Shown: positions 46,670 through 55,547 of the stretch, piece by piece
Position numbering within the stretch: the stretch's first letter is position 1
How the letters are laid out: each line of letters starts with the position of its first letter
Source of the DNA: Flagellimonas marinaquae
GTDB lineage: Bacteria; Bacteroidota; Bacteroidia; Flavobacteriales; Flavobacteriaceae
NCBI RefSeq assembly: GCF_023716465.1
Contig: NZ_CP092415.1
Span: 2,209,501 to 2,273,500, forward strand
Length of the DNA: 64,000 bases
Direction: 5' to 3'
Notes under the pieces: model-generated
Databases searched by the model: none
What the model was told of the DNA's origin: nothing
The model's input: the letters and a program-made list of their open reading frames with translations, nothing else
Translations under genes and position numbers: made by a program

Positions 46670-48019
46670 ATGAAAAATAGCATAGCAATAGTTCTACTGT
46701 TGTTCACCGTAACCTTTTCCAGTGCCCAAGTTCGCAAATGGACACTACAGGAATGTGTTGAATATGCCGTAGAGAATAATTTGACCATAGAACAATTTGA
46801 ATTGGATTTGGAGAATGCCCAAATTGATAGATCCGACGCTTTGGGAGATATGCTTCCGAACTTGAACGGCTCAATGTCCGCTTCGAGCAATACCGGATTT
46901 TCCATTAACCCAACCAACAACTTGCCAACGAACAGTACGGCGTTCAATGTAAATGCAGGATTTAGTTCCAACGTTACACTTTTTGATGGGTTAAGGAACA
47001 TTAATAGGTTGAACAGGGCCAAGATGAATGCCATTGCCAACCAATACCGCTTGGATAATTTAAAGGATGACATACGTTTGAACGTTGCCAATGCCTACTT
47101 GCAGGTGGTTTCCAATAAAGAACAGCTCAAAACTTTTAAAGCACAGTATGCGGTCACCGAACAAGATATGAAGAGGACCAAGGAATTGGTGGAATCCGGT
47201 GTTTTGCCACGTGGGGACCTTTTGGAAATCGAGGCAACTGCGGCCAATCAGGAACAGCAGATAATCAACGGGGAAAGCTTGGTGCTGATCTCAAGGGTGA
47301 ATTTGGCGCAGTTGCTACAGATAACCGATTATGAAAACTTTGATATCGCAGAAGAACAATTCGATATTCCCCCTTCGGATATTTTAAAAAATTCACCAAA
47401 GGTAATTTTTGACAAGGCCATGAGCTTTAGAAACGATATCAAGTTCTCGGAGTCGAACGTGGAATTGGCAGAACAGGACCTAAAAATTGCCAAAGGTGCT
47501 TATTTGCCAACTTTGTCCGGATTTTTCCAATATGGAACCCGGTATTCCGATGTAACCCAAATTCCAGATGGTAACGGGGTGCCTTATACTCCTAATTTTA
47601 CCGATCAATTATGGATTTTTGATGGTATTAGTTATGGCGCCCAATTGAATGTTCCCATCTTTAATGGGTGGAGCGCCCGTAATAATGTGAAAAGATCTAA
47701 GATCAGCTTGGACAAAGCCAGGTTGCAATTCGAGCAGGATAAATTAGATCTGGAGAATACCATCCAACAGGCATATGTAGACGTGAACACCTTTGAGAAA
47801 GCTTACATCGCTGCCGAAAAAACACTGGAGGCCAGACGTTTGTCCTATGAGTATGCGAAAGAGCGCTACGATGTTGGTTTAATGAATGCTTTCGACTTTA
47901 GCCAAGCACAATCCAGAGTGGAAAATGCCGAGGCCAATGTAATTCGGACCAAGTACGATTATATTTTTCGATTGAAAATTTTGGAGTTTTACTTTGGTAT
48001 CCCGATTTCATTAAACTAG
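46670..48019 (+). CDS. TolC-family outer-membrane efflux protein
   Basis: The 449-residue protein has a signal peptide (about 1-19, ending FSSAQ) and the two-fold repeated helix/strand plan of TolC. WTLQECVEYAVENNLTIEQ opens the first repeat and the second ends with DFSQAQSRVENAEANVIRTKYDYIFRLKILEFYFG. It provides the outer-membrane exit of the tripartite pump and is the only such gene here, so it may serve both units. Confidence 0.93.
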   Translation: MKNSIAIVLLLFTVTFSSAQVRKWTLQECVEYAVENNLTIEQFELDLENAQIDRSDALGDMLPNLNGSMSASSNTGFSINPTNNLPTNSTAFNVNAGFSSNVTLFDGLRNINRLNRAKMNAIANQYRLDNLKDDIRLNVANAYLQVVSNKEQLKTFKAQYAVTEQDMKRTKELVESGVLPRGDLLEIEATAANQEQQIINGESLVLISRVNLAQLLQITDYENFDIAEEQFDIPPSDILKNSPKVIFDKAMSFRNDIKFSESNVELAEQDLKIAKGAYLPTLSGFFQYGTRYSDVTQIPDGNGVPYTPNFTDQLWIFDGISYGAQLNVPIFNGWSARNNVKRSKISLDKARLQFEQDKLDLENTIQQAYVDVNTFEKAYIAAEKTLEARRLSYEYAKERYDVGLMNAFDFSQAQSRVENAEANVIRTKYDYIFRLKILEFYFGIPISLN

Positions 48020-48027
48020 TATCTTTG
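47994..48027 (+). promoter_or_regulatory. Promoter of tsaB inside the end of the TolC gene
   Basis: TTG (47994-47996), a 23-base spacer and TATCTTTG (48020-48027) match the consensus. The box ends 8 bases before ATG 48036, giving a very short or absent leader. It overlaps GTG 48027, which therefore is not the start. Confidence 0.6.
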
Positions 48028-48035
48028 TGGCCAAT

Positions 48036-48719
48036 ATGGCCACACTATTACATTTAGAAACAGCAACTACCAATTGTTCCGTTAGCATATCCAAGAATGA
48101 TGAAATCTTGGTCTTAAAAGAGAACAATGCCGCGAACTATTCGCACTCGGAGCAACTGCATATATTTATAAAAGAAGCCTTGGAAGAGGCTTCTTTGTCT
48201 TTTTCCGACCTGGATGCCGTTGCGGTTAGCAAGGGCCCCGGCTCCTATACCGGACTCCGAATAGGCGTATCTGCCGCAAAGGGTATCTGTTTTTCGGTGG
48301 ATATTCCACTTATTTCTATTCCCACCTTACAAAGTATGGCCAATCAGGTTGATGTAAAGCCGGGCGAGTTGGTAATCCCCGTTCTCGATGCAAGACGAAT
48401 GGAAGTTTACTCTTGCGTTTTTGACAACAACGACCAAGAAATCAGGGAAACTAGGGCAGAGATTATCGACGAGGATTCTTTTTCGGAGTTCGTTACTGCG
48501 CAAAAAGTATATGTTGTGGGCAGTGGTGCCGAAAAAATAAAGGGTGTTTTGCAACACCCCAATTTTACTTTTGATACTACAGTAATACCTTCATCCAAGG
48601 ATATGGTCGAAATGGCATTCAAAAAATTTGAAGCCGAACAGTTTGAGGATGTCGCCTATTTTGAGCCGTATTATCTCAAGGATTTTGTTCTCCAGCAAAA
48701 AAAGAAGAAAACTACTTGA
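48036..48719 (+). CDS. tsaB: tRNA threonylcarbamoyladenosine biosynthesis protein TsaB
   Basis: TsaB is the inactive-kinase-like partner of TsaD in making the t6A base of ANN-decoding tRNAs. The 227-residue protein has the ASKHA-fold opening LLHLETATTNCSVSI, the motif NYSHSEQLHIFI and VSKGPGSYTGLRIGVSAAKGI, all typical of TsaB. ATG 48036 is chosen because a promoter box covers the GTG at 48027. Its stop touches the stop of the convergent mscS gene with no base between. Confidence 0.93.
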   Translation: MATLLHLETATTNCSVSISKNDEILVLKENNAANYSHSEQLHIFIKEALEEASLSFSDLDAVAVSKGPGSYTGLRIGVSAAKGICFSVDIPLISIPTLQSMANQVDVKPGELVIPVLDARRMEVYSCVFDNNDQEIRETRAEIIDEDSFSEFVTAQKVYVVGSGAEKIKGVLQHPNFTFDTTVIPSSKDMVEMAFKKFEAEQFEDVAYFEPYYLKDFVLQQKKKKTT

Positions 48720-49547
48720 TTAATCTTCCAGTGCTTTGTGCATCACGCGTTGTGGGAACGGGATTTCGATGCCTGCCTCATCAAAACGGAGTTTGGTTTG
48801 CTCGATCACATAAAAATGTGCTGCCCAAAATACATCATTGTTGGCCCAGAAGCGTAGGCTTAGATCTACAGAACTATCGCCCAGGTTGCCAACATAGACC
48901 TCTGGAGCAGGTTCAGTATTGATATTTGGATTGTCGGCACATATTTGCAGCAGAATTTCCTTGGCCTGTTTAATATTGGAGCCATAACCGATGCCGACAT
49001 CAAATTTGTCCCTGCGTGTATCTTCCATATTGTAGTTCACCACGTTTCCATTGGATAACTGCCCGTTCGGGATGATCGCAATTTGGTTGCCAAAAGTACT
49101 AAGCTTGGTGTTGAAGATGGATATTTCCTTTACAGTACCGTCCACCCCTTGGGCCGAAATAAAATCACCGACCTTAAAAGGTTTAAAGATCAATATAAGC
49201 ACCCCCCCGGCAAAATTGGCCAGTGATCCTTGTAGGGCCAAGCCGATGGCAAGACCTGCCGCACCTACCAATGCGACCAAGGATGAGGTTTTTACCCCCA
49301 ACTGTGTCACCACTAAAACAAAAACCAATGCTTTTAGGATAAGACTGATAAAACTCTGTAGAAAAGATTCCAAGGTTTCATCGTAATCCTTTTTGGCAAA
49401 AAAGCGGCGTACCATATTGTTCACCAGTCGTATAAACCAAAGTCCGATAAAAAAGATAACGATCGCCGTGATCAAGTTGGGTAAAATGCTTAAAGACCAT
49501 TCAACGGCCTGATCTACGTAATGCTCGTAATTTTCTAATTGTTTCAT
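48720..49547 (-). CDS. mscS: Small-conductance mechanosensitive channel, MscS family
   Basis: This 275-residue channel releases solutes on hypo-osmotic shock. There are three N-terminal helices (about 18-40, 60-80, 84-108). The pore helix runs through GAAGLAIGLALQGSLANFAGGVLILIFKPF, with the Gly/Ala packing of TM3, followed by the beta domain (VGDFISAQGVDGTVKEISIFNTKL) and the C-terminal alpha-beta domain. Length and layout match E. coli MscS. It is transcribed alone on the minus strand. Confidence 0.93.
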   Translation of the reverse strand: MKQLENYEHYVDQAVEWSLSILPNLITAIVIFFIGLWFIRLVNNMVRRFFAKKDYDETLESFLQSFISLILKALVFVLVVTQLGVKTSSLVALVGAAGLAIGLALQGSLANFAGGVLILIFKPFKVGDFISAQGVDGTVKEISIFNTKLSTFGNQIAIIPNGQLSNGNVVNYNMEDTRRDKFDVGIGYGSNIKQAKEILLQICADNPNINTEPAPEVYVGNLGDSSVDLSLRFWANNDVFWAAHFYVIEQTKLRFDEAGIEIPFPQRVMHKALED

Positions 49548-49618
49548 ATTGTTTTTTTAGTTGTGGTCAACCTAATCAATATCCAAAAGAAATAAAAGAA
49601 ATGGTTTTTAAACAAATG

Positions 49619-51736
49619 TTAATGTTGCATGGTCTCGAACTGTTCCAGAACATCATCCGAGCTGGAAACCGGTAACTTACATGCGCCTTCAATGCAGACA
49701 TAGGCGAGTGTTTTTCCGGGTACTGCCCGGTTTTTTAATAGGGAAATGGTTCCATCTTGTTGCGACCCGACCAATATGCTGTTGGGAATGTAGACTTTGG
49801 CAATTTCTTGTGCCATGGTTTTGTGGTCGTTCCCCAAAATGGCGACCTCATAAAAACTTTGGTTAAGAAACAGGACCAAATGAAGCCAATGCGAAAAGCC
49901 TTGAGCCCTCCGGTCGAAGTCCTTTTGTACATTTTTAAGCATCTGTTTGGCAATTGTGCCATAATCCTCCTCCGGGTACAGTTTATGGAATTTGAACAGG
50001 TTGATCGCCATCATCGAATTGGAAGAGGATATTACATTATCATCGATTTCAATGGTTCTTCTGATCAGGGATAGGTCCTTGTCCGAAGTGTAAAAGAACA
50101 TATTCGATTCTTTCTCCATAAAATGTGCAATGCTGTAATCGAGCAGATTTTTGGACAAGTTGAGCCACTTTTCATCAAAAGTTACCTCGTAGAGCGATAA
50201 GAATGCATCGATCACCGTGGCATAATCATCCAAAAAGGCATTAATGGTACTTTTTCCCTGTTTATGGTTTCTGTACATGGAACCATCTGCCTTAATCATT
50301 TCCCGTTCAATAAATAGGGCATTTTTTATTGCTAATTGCAGGTACTCGTTTTCGTCCAAATAGCGATGGGCGTCTACCAATCCTTTTAGCATAAGCCCGT
50401 TCCACGAGGTCAGTATCTTGTCGTCCAACCTGGGTTTTGGGCGTTTCTCCCTTTCGGTTTTTAGCAATCGTAGGTTGTTTTTGATCTGTTTTCTCAGGCT
50501 ATCTACCGGAATGTTGAACTTCTGCGCTATTTCCTCATCATTTTTATCCCTAATGAGCACATAATTATCTTCTTCCCAATATCCATAAGAATTAATATTG
50601 AAATAGGTTTGGAACACCTCAAAATGGTCGCCCAATAAATTCGAAAGCTCGTCCGCTGTCCAAACATAATAAGCACCTTCTTTCAAGGTGTTGTTTTTGC
50701 CCAAGCTGTCGGCGTCCAAGGAGGAATAGAAGCCGCCATTGCTGTCCAGGAGTTCTTCTTTGGCAAAAGTGATGGTCTCCGCAACCACATTTTTATACAA
50801 TTCATTTTTGGTAACGGCGTAGGCTTTTGCATAAAGACTTGTCAATTGCCCATTATCGTACAACATTTTTTCAAAATGGGGTACATGCCATTTAGTGTCC
50901 ACGGCATATCTGGAAAAACCACCGCCCACATGATCATAAATTCCACCGTAGGCCATTCGGGTCAATGTGGTGTCCACAAAATCCATGATATCCGATTTGT
51001 TGGTCGATGTGGCATAATGAAGCAGAAAATCCCAATTGTTGGGCATCATAAACTTTGGGGCCCGTTTATGTCCGCCCAAAAAAGTATCAAAATATTGGGA
51101 CCAGTTTTGCACGGCCACATCCAATTGCTCTAAGGTATAGTGTTCATTGTCCGTGCTGTATTCCACGAGATTTATGGCTTGCAGGCCATTGGTAAGGTCC
51201 GTGGCATATTGTTCGATCCGTGGTTTGTCTTTTTTGTATAGTTCGGCAAGTTGCTCCAAAGATTTTATCCAATTGTCCTTGGGGACATAGGTGGCGCCCC
51301 AAAATGGTCGCCCATCTGGTAGGGCTACAATATTTAAAGGCCAACCGCCTTGACCGGAAATCATTTGAATGGCATCCATGTATATTTGATCCACGTCCGG
51401 GCGTTCTTCACGGTCTATTTTTATGTTGATGAAGTCCTTGTTCATAACCTTTGCCACTGACTCGTCCTCAAAACATTCTTTTTCCATTACATGGCACCAA
51501 TGGCAAGCGGCGTAACCAATGCTGATAATAAGTAGTTTGTCTTCTTCTTTTGCCTTTTCCAGTACATCGGGGTGCCAAGCCTCCCAATTTACCGGGTTGT
51601 GCGCATGTTGCAAAAGGTAGGGACTTGTTTCGTTTATCAGGGCATTGGTATGTTTGTGCGTCACTTTTTCTAAGTTTTGTTTACAACCGATCGTTAGGAT
51701 ACTGAGTATTGTGTATAAGCACACTTTCTTGATCAT
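49619..51736 (-). CDS. DUF255 thioredoxin-domain lipoprotein (YyaL/SSP411-like)
   Basis: Starting at ATG 51736 gives a 705-residue protein with a lipoprotein signal (LSILTIGC, Cys18); an earlier in-frame ATG at 51781 would put the dodecin terminator inside the gene. The N-terminal thioredoxin-like domain has NETSPYLLQHAHNPVNW and GYAACHWCHVMEKECF. An (alpha/alpha)6-barrel follows, related to glycan-modifying enzymes (KILTSWNGLMLKGL, AYYVWTADEL). The family is widespread, but its reaction is not established. The lipobox suggests an envelope location, unlike many cytosolic homologues. Confidence 0.85.
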   Translation of the reverse strand: MIKKVCLYTILSILTIGCKQNLEKVTHKHTNALINETSPYLLQHAHNPVNWEAWHPDVLEKAKEEDKLLIISIGYAACHWCHVMEKECFEDESVAKVMNKDFINIKIDREERPDVDQIYMDAIQMISGQGGWPLNIVALPDGRPFWGATYVPKDNWIKSLEQLAELYKKDKPRIEQYATDLTNGLQAINLVEYSTDNEHYTLEQLDVAVQNWSQYFDTFLGGHKRAPKFMMPNNWDFLLHYATSTNKSDIMDFVDTTLTRMAYGGIYDHVGGGFSRYAVDTKWHVPHFEKMLYDNGQLTSLYAKAYAVTKNELYKNVVAETITFAKEELLDSNGGFYSSLDADSLGKNNTLKEGAYYVWTADELSNLLGDHFEVFQTYFNINSYGYWEEDNYVLIRDKNDEEIAQKFNIPVDSLRKQIKNNLRLLKTEREKRPKPRLDDKILTSWNGLMLKGLVDAHRYLDENEYLQLAIKNALFIEREMIKADGSMYRNHKQGKSTINAFLDDYATVIDAFLSLYEVTFDEKWLNLSKNLLDYSIAHFMEKESNMFFYTSDKDLSLIRRTIEIDDNVISSSNSMMAINLFKFHKLYPEEDYGTIAKQMLKNVQKDFDRRAQGFSHWLHLVLFLNQSFYEVAILGNDHKTMAQEIAKVYIPNSILVGSQQDGTISLLKNRAVPGKTLAYVCIEGACKLPVSSSDDVLEQFETMQH

Positions 51737-51756
51737 AACATACAGTTGGGGTAAAA

Positions 51757-51784
51757 AAAATGCGTCCAATGGTGGACGCATTTT
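51757..51784 (-). terminator. Intrinsic terminator of the dodecin gene
   Basis: Read on the minus strand, AAAATGCGTCC / GGACGCATTTT forms a perfect 11-bp stem with a 6-base loop and a T-run (eight T in all). It lies between the dodecin stop and the DUF255 start. Confidence 0.85.
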
Positions 51785-51800
51785 CTGGAATTGAACGGTG

Positions 51801-52001
51801 TTACTTTACTTCGAAGGTAATTTTTACATTTACCCGATAGTCATCTATCTTTCCATCTTTTACCGTCGCGCTTTGTTCGTTGATGTAGATGGACCGGATA
51901 TTTTTCACGGATTTGGAGGCTTGCTCCAATGCGTTGTGAGCGGCGTCTTCCCAACTTTTGCTGGAATTGGCCAATACTTCGATTACTTTTAATACTGCCA
52001 T
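51801..52001 (-). CDS. Dodecin, flavin-binding storage protein
   Basis: Dodecins form hollow dodecamers that bind riboflavin or FMN. The 66-residue length, the beta-alpha-beta-beta plan and the motifs VLKVIEVLANSSKSWEDAAHNA and YRVNVKITFEV fit the family well. ATG 52001 (MAVLKV) is preferred to 52007. It sits between the NifU-like gene and its own terminator and is oriented the same way as both neighbours. Confidence 0.9.
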   Translation of the reverse strand: MAVLKVIEVLANSSKSWEDAAHNALEQASKSVKNIRSIYINEQSATVKDGKIDDYRVNVKITFEVK

Positions 52002-52072
52002 GGTCAATGTATTTTTAATGTTCCCTTCAATGTAATAAATTTTGACGGGAATATGGCAGGATCAACGCTTTA

Positions 52073-52969
52073 TTATCCGTTAAGGGCCACTACTTCGCTT
52101 ATTTTTTCGCCCATCATATTTTTTAGCATGGTCTCGATACCGTTTTTTAGGGTAAATGTGGATGATGGACATCCGCTGCAAGCTCCTTGCAGAATAACGC
52201 TTACGGTACCGGTCTCTTCCTCGTACGATTGAAAGAGAATATTACCGCCGTCGCTCGCAACGGCAGGTTTCACATATTCTTCTAAAATATCTATGATCTG
52301 CTGTGAGGTATCATCGTAATGGTTCTGTGTTGCGGTATTTTCGACCGTTTCTTTGGTTTTTTGAATTGCTTCCGCTGTTACTACGTCTTTCCCATCTGCC
52401 AAATAATCCCTGATAAACTCGCGTAGCTGCATATTGATCTCCTCCCAATCGGCAACGTCGTATTTGGTAACGGAAACATAGTTCTCGTCCATGAACACTT
52501 CTTTTACAAATGGTAGGTGGAAAAGTTCCATGGCCAATGGGGAATCTTTGGCTTCATCAATATTCTTGAACTCGTATGTGCTGGGTACGATTCGTTTATT
52601 GGAAACAAATTTCATCACCGCAGGGTTGGGGGTAACCTCGGCATAAACGGTAATGGGCTGTTTCTTTTTTACTTCGTCCTCGTTCACTATGGGTTCTCCG
52701 GCGTTGAGGTATTCCACCAATTGTTGGGCCACCTCATCCTTTACGTCGTCCCATTCCACAATATCAAAACGTTCCATGGCAACAAAATTGCTGGCTATGT
52801 AAACGGTTTTAACAAATGGAAGGTAGAAAAGTTGTTGTGCCAAAGGAGAACTTTTGGCTTCATCAATGTTTTTATATTCGTAATTGCCCTTCACCAAAAA
52901 ATGGTTCGCTTCCATTTTAATTATCTTGGGATTGTTGGTGGGAACAACAGTAATGTTATATTCTTTCAT
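52073..52969 (-). CDS. NifU/Nfu-like Fe-S carrier with two N-terminal Nfu_N domains
   Basis: The 298-residue protein has two tandem Nfu_N-type domains. One covers about residues 4-88 (FLVKGNYEYKNIDEAKSSPL) and the other about 107-190 (RIVPSTYEFKNIDEAKDSPL). A C-terminal NifU domain (about 220-298) carries the Fe-S-binding CSGCPSS motif. Nfu proteins deliver Fe-S clusters to target enzymes; ACIII ActB and QueG in this window are possible clients (inference). ATG 52969 lies 15 bases after a perfect -7 box; an upstream in-frame ATG at 52996 lies beyond it and is rejected. Confidence 0.88.
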   Translation of the reverse strand: MKEYNITVVPTNNPKIIKMEANHFLVKGNYEYKNIDEAKSSPLAQQLFYLPFVKTVYIASNFVAMERFDIVEWDDVKDEVAQQLVEYLNAGEPIVNEDEVKKKQPITVYAEVTPNPAVMKFVSNKRIVPSTYEFKNIDEAKDSPLAMELFHLPFVKEVFMDENYVSVTKYDVADWEEINMQLREFIRDYLADGKDVVTAEAIQKTKETVENTATQNHYDDTSQQIIDILEEYVKPAVASDGGNILFQSYEEETGTVSVILQGACSGCPSSTFTLKNGIETMLKNMMGEKISEVVALNG

Positions 52970-52984
52970 GTTGAATCTTTCCTG

Positions 52985-53015
52985 CAAAAATACCAATAGT
53001 TGGGATGTGTGACAA
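52985..53015 (-). promoter_or_regulatory. Promoter of the NifU-like gene
   Basis: On the minus strand TTG (53013-53015), a 20-base spacer and TATTTTTG (52985-52992) match the consensus exactly. Confidence 0.75.
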
Positions 53016-53094
53016 AATATTATAATAATGTGTGAAGCATACCGTTATCTTATTGTTTTATTGCATTGAACAACCATTTAGCCCCGACCGTCAC

Positions 53095-54090
53095 ATGAGA
53101 CGTATCTTAACCTCGATCATCGTTGCCCTGTTATTTGGGTCCGCAGCCAAGGCACAGGAAGGAATTCCGGTGTATTTTGATTACTTGGCGGATAATTATT
53201 ATTTGGTATACCCGTCCATGGCAGGGATTGCAGAGGGCACTAAAATTCGGTTGACAGCAAGAAAACAGTGGTTCAATGTGGACGAAGCTCCTAGCTTACA
53301 AACCTTGAACATCAACTCCAGAATAGGCGAACGCAGCGGAATCGGGGGTATACTCTTCAACGATTCCAACGGTTACCATTCACAAACAGGATTTAAGGGT
53401 ACCTATGCCCACCACTTACAATTGGGAGGTGATTTTAGAACTTTAAACCAATTGTCCTTTGGATTGAGTGCCGGTGTTATTTTGAGTAGTTTGGACGAAA
53501 GTGAGTTTAGGTCCGTAATTCCAGACCCCATTGTAACCGGGGTTAAGAATACCACTAGCTATTTTAACGTGGATTTGGGCGTTTCCTATAATTTATTGGA
53601 GTTTTATGCCCATGCAGCCGTCCTTAACCTTTTGGGAAGCGGGCGAGACCTGTACACGGCCGCGGAGTTCGATAATTTACGCCGTTATTTGTTTTCTGTA
53701 GGGTATGTTTTTGGAAGAAACACAAGGGTAGAGCCCTCTGTTTTGTTTCAGATGACAGATTTTACTAAAGAGAAGACCGTGGATTTCAACGCCAAAGTAT
53801 ATAGGGATGTTAGCTTTGGAACCGTATGGGCGGGATTGTCCTATCGTCGTAGTTTTGATGGGGCCCAATTCCAGACCAATGGTCAGTTCGGCGAACAACG
53901 GTTACAGTTGTTTACCCCGATCGTGGGAGTAAATGTGAACAGGTTTATGTTCTCCTATAATTATTCGTACCAATCGGGAGATATCCGTTTTGATAATGGT
54001 GGATTTCATCAGATTACATTGGGGTACGATTTTGGGCAAAGTGATCAGGGCAAACGCTACGATTGTTATTGTCCGGCCGCCAACAATTAA
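53095..54090 (+). CDS. PorP/SprF family type IX secretion membrane protein
   Basis: The start at 53095 gives a signal peptide (MRRILTSIIVALLFGSAAKAQ). The 331-residue product has the PorP/SprF pattern: PVYFDYLADNYYLVYPSMAGI after the signal, RKQWFNVDEAP, then a series of outer-membrane strands. PorP/SprF proteins bind or help export specific type IX substrates, and many are paired with a large adhesin gene. Here the nearest candidate, the Calx-beta adhesin at 60 kb, is not adjacent. It is convergent with the VWA gene. Confidence 0.85.
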   Translation: MRRILTSIIVALLFGSAAKAQEGIPVYFDYLADNYYLVYPSMAGIAEGTKIRLTARKQWFNVDEAPSLQTLNINSRIGERSGIGGILFNDSNGYHSQTGFKGTYAHHLQLGGDFRTLNQLSFGLSAGVILSSLDESEFRSVIPDPIVTGVKNTTSYFNVDLGVSYNLLEFYAHAAVLNLLGSGRDLYTAAEFDNLRRYLFSVGYVFGRNTRVEPSVLFQMTDFTKEKTVDFNAKVYRDVSFGTVWAGLSYRRSFDGAQFQTNGQFGEQRLQLFTPIVGVNVNRFMFSYNYSYQSGDIRFDNGGFHQITLGYDFGQSDQGKRYDCYCPAANN

Positions 54091-54176
54091 TATTCTATAC
54101 AATTATTTAAAAGGGAACTCGAGCACGGCCAAGTTAAAAACCCACCGCACCCGAATTTTGATCTATACATGTGTAT

Positions 54177-55349
54177 CTAATTGTTCCAAGTAAAGTTTTT
54201 CTTCGAAGCTTGTGCTTTTATGGCCGATAGCATGGCATTTTCCAGTTCACCTTTTTCGTTCTTTTGGTTTTTGGCGATATAGGCCTCGCGTTTCGCGTTG
54301 AGTTCTTGTATCTGTTTTTGGATTTTTTCCCTTTCTTGTTTCTTTTCCTTTACGAAATTTTTTATCTCGCTTTCCGATTTTCCCTGAAGTTCCTTGGGTA
54401 AGTCCTTTTCCTTGATTTGAGTGAGTACGGTGGCGTCTTCCTCGGCTGCATCGACCAGGTCCCAACTTGAATTTTGGTACAGTCTGGAGCTTTTGCTTAC
54501 CGCTCGTTTTACAACCACGACTTCTTCAAGTTCTGCGGCATTGGCATCTTGCACGGACTGAAGCTCTTTCTTTTGTCTGCCCATGGTCCCATAAGAAACA
54601 TAAGTGCTGTTCAACTTGGAGTTCAGTTTAATTATGATGTCATCATAAGGGGTCTCGATATGAACGACCTGCCTGTTGTGGTCAATGGCCATATATTCAC
54701 CACCGGTCAATGTGGCGCCATTCTTCCACATGGAGGAAATCCCTTGCTCATAATTCCCACAAAATATGGTGTTCACTATAATGTCCTTCTCCTTGGCATT
54801 TAAAGCCGCATCCTTATAATCCAACTTTCCTTGGGTAAAAGGTTCGTTTCCAGCAATGAATATCATTTTTAGATCATCGGCATTTTTGCCCCAATCCAAT
54901 TGTTTTAAGGATGTGTGGATAACCTCTCCACAATATTCCTCACCTCCATTAGTGGTCAGGGAAAACAGTTTTTCCGAAATCTCATCAAGATCCTTGCTAA
55001 ACCCTAGTACCTGTCGTATGTATCCTTCGTGGGACGATAGGTTGTCGTTCCCATACTCATATAGGGCTATTTGTAGCGATGGCCTAAGATCTGTACCACA
55101 TTTGGCATGGGTAAATTCGTTTACAATATCCCACAGTTGGGCTTTAGCCTGATTGATCAATCCATCCATACTATTGCTGGTGTCCAAAAGCAGGGCAATT
55201 TTTACAAATTGTTCGGAAGGCTTTCCCTCGGTAAACTCGGTATATAAAGTGATTTTTTCGTTGCTGTGCGCTTTAAGGTTGCAACCGTAGCTGGTTCCAG
55301 TTGCCCCTATCAATATCGCTGTTGCAAAAAGGTGTTTAATATGTTTCAT
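54177..55349 (-). CDS. VWA-domain lipoprotein with coiled-coil tail
   Basis: The start at 55349 gives a 390-residue protein with a lipoprotein-type signal (GTSYGC, Cys about 23). The VWA domain (about 45-230) has an intact MIDAS motif (LLLDTSNSM, DxSxS) and FIAGNEPFTQG. The C-terminal 150 residues are charged and helical, with Lys/Glu/Gln-rich segments. VWA domains bind proteins through a metal ion, so it may scaffold an envelope complex. No chaperone-like AAA partner lies next to it, and the function is unknown. Confidence 0.8.
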   Translation of the reverse strand: MKHIKHLFATAILIGATGTSYGCNLKAHSNEKITLYTEFTEGKPSEQFVKIALLLDTSNSMDGLINQAKAQLWDIVNEFTHAKCGTDLRPSLQIALYEYGNDNLSSHEGYIRQVLGFSKDLDEISEKLFSLTTNGGEEYCGEVIHTSLKQLDWGKNADDLKMIFIAGNEPFTQGKLDYKDAALNAKEKDIIVNTIFCGNYEQGISSMWKNGATLTGGEYMAIDHNRQVVHIETPYDDIIIKLNSKLNSTYVSYGTMGRQKKELQSVQDANAAELEEVVVVKRAVSKSSRLYQNSSWDLVDAAEEDATVLTQIKEKDLPKELQGKSESEIKNFVKEKKQEREKIQKQIQELNAKREAYIAKNQKNEKGELENAMLSAIKAQASKKNFTWNN

Positions 55350-55547
55350 AAGGCAATAATTTTTAAAGTTGATGTAAATGTATGTGCCTCTGTTATCAGA
55401 AAAAATCAGGATTGAGTAAAACAAAGGTGCCAATGAGTAATTAAGGCCGTTGGCTTAGTAACCTTGGATAAATAGGAGGTGTTTGGGCCAATTTCGGTAC
55501 TTGTCCATTTTTTAAAATGATTGGGAAGCAGTAAGTTTACCTTGGTT

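Noticed and set aside
51737..51781. Longer N-terminus for the DUF255 lipoprotein from ATG 51781
   Set aside because: It would run through the dodecin terminator and bury the lipoprotein signal; ATG 51736 restores it.
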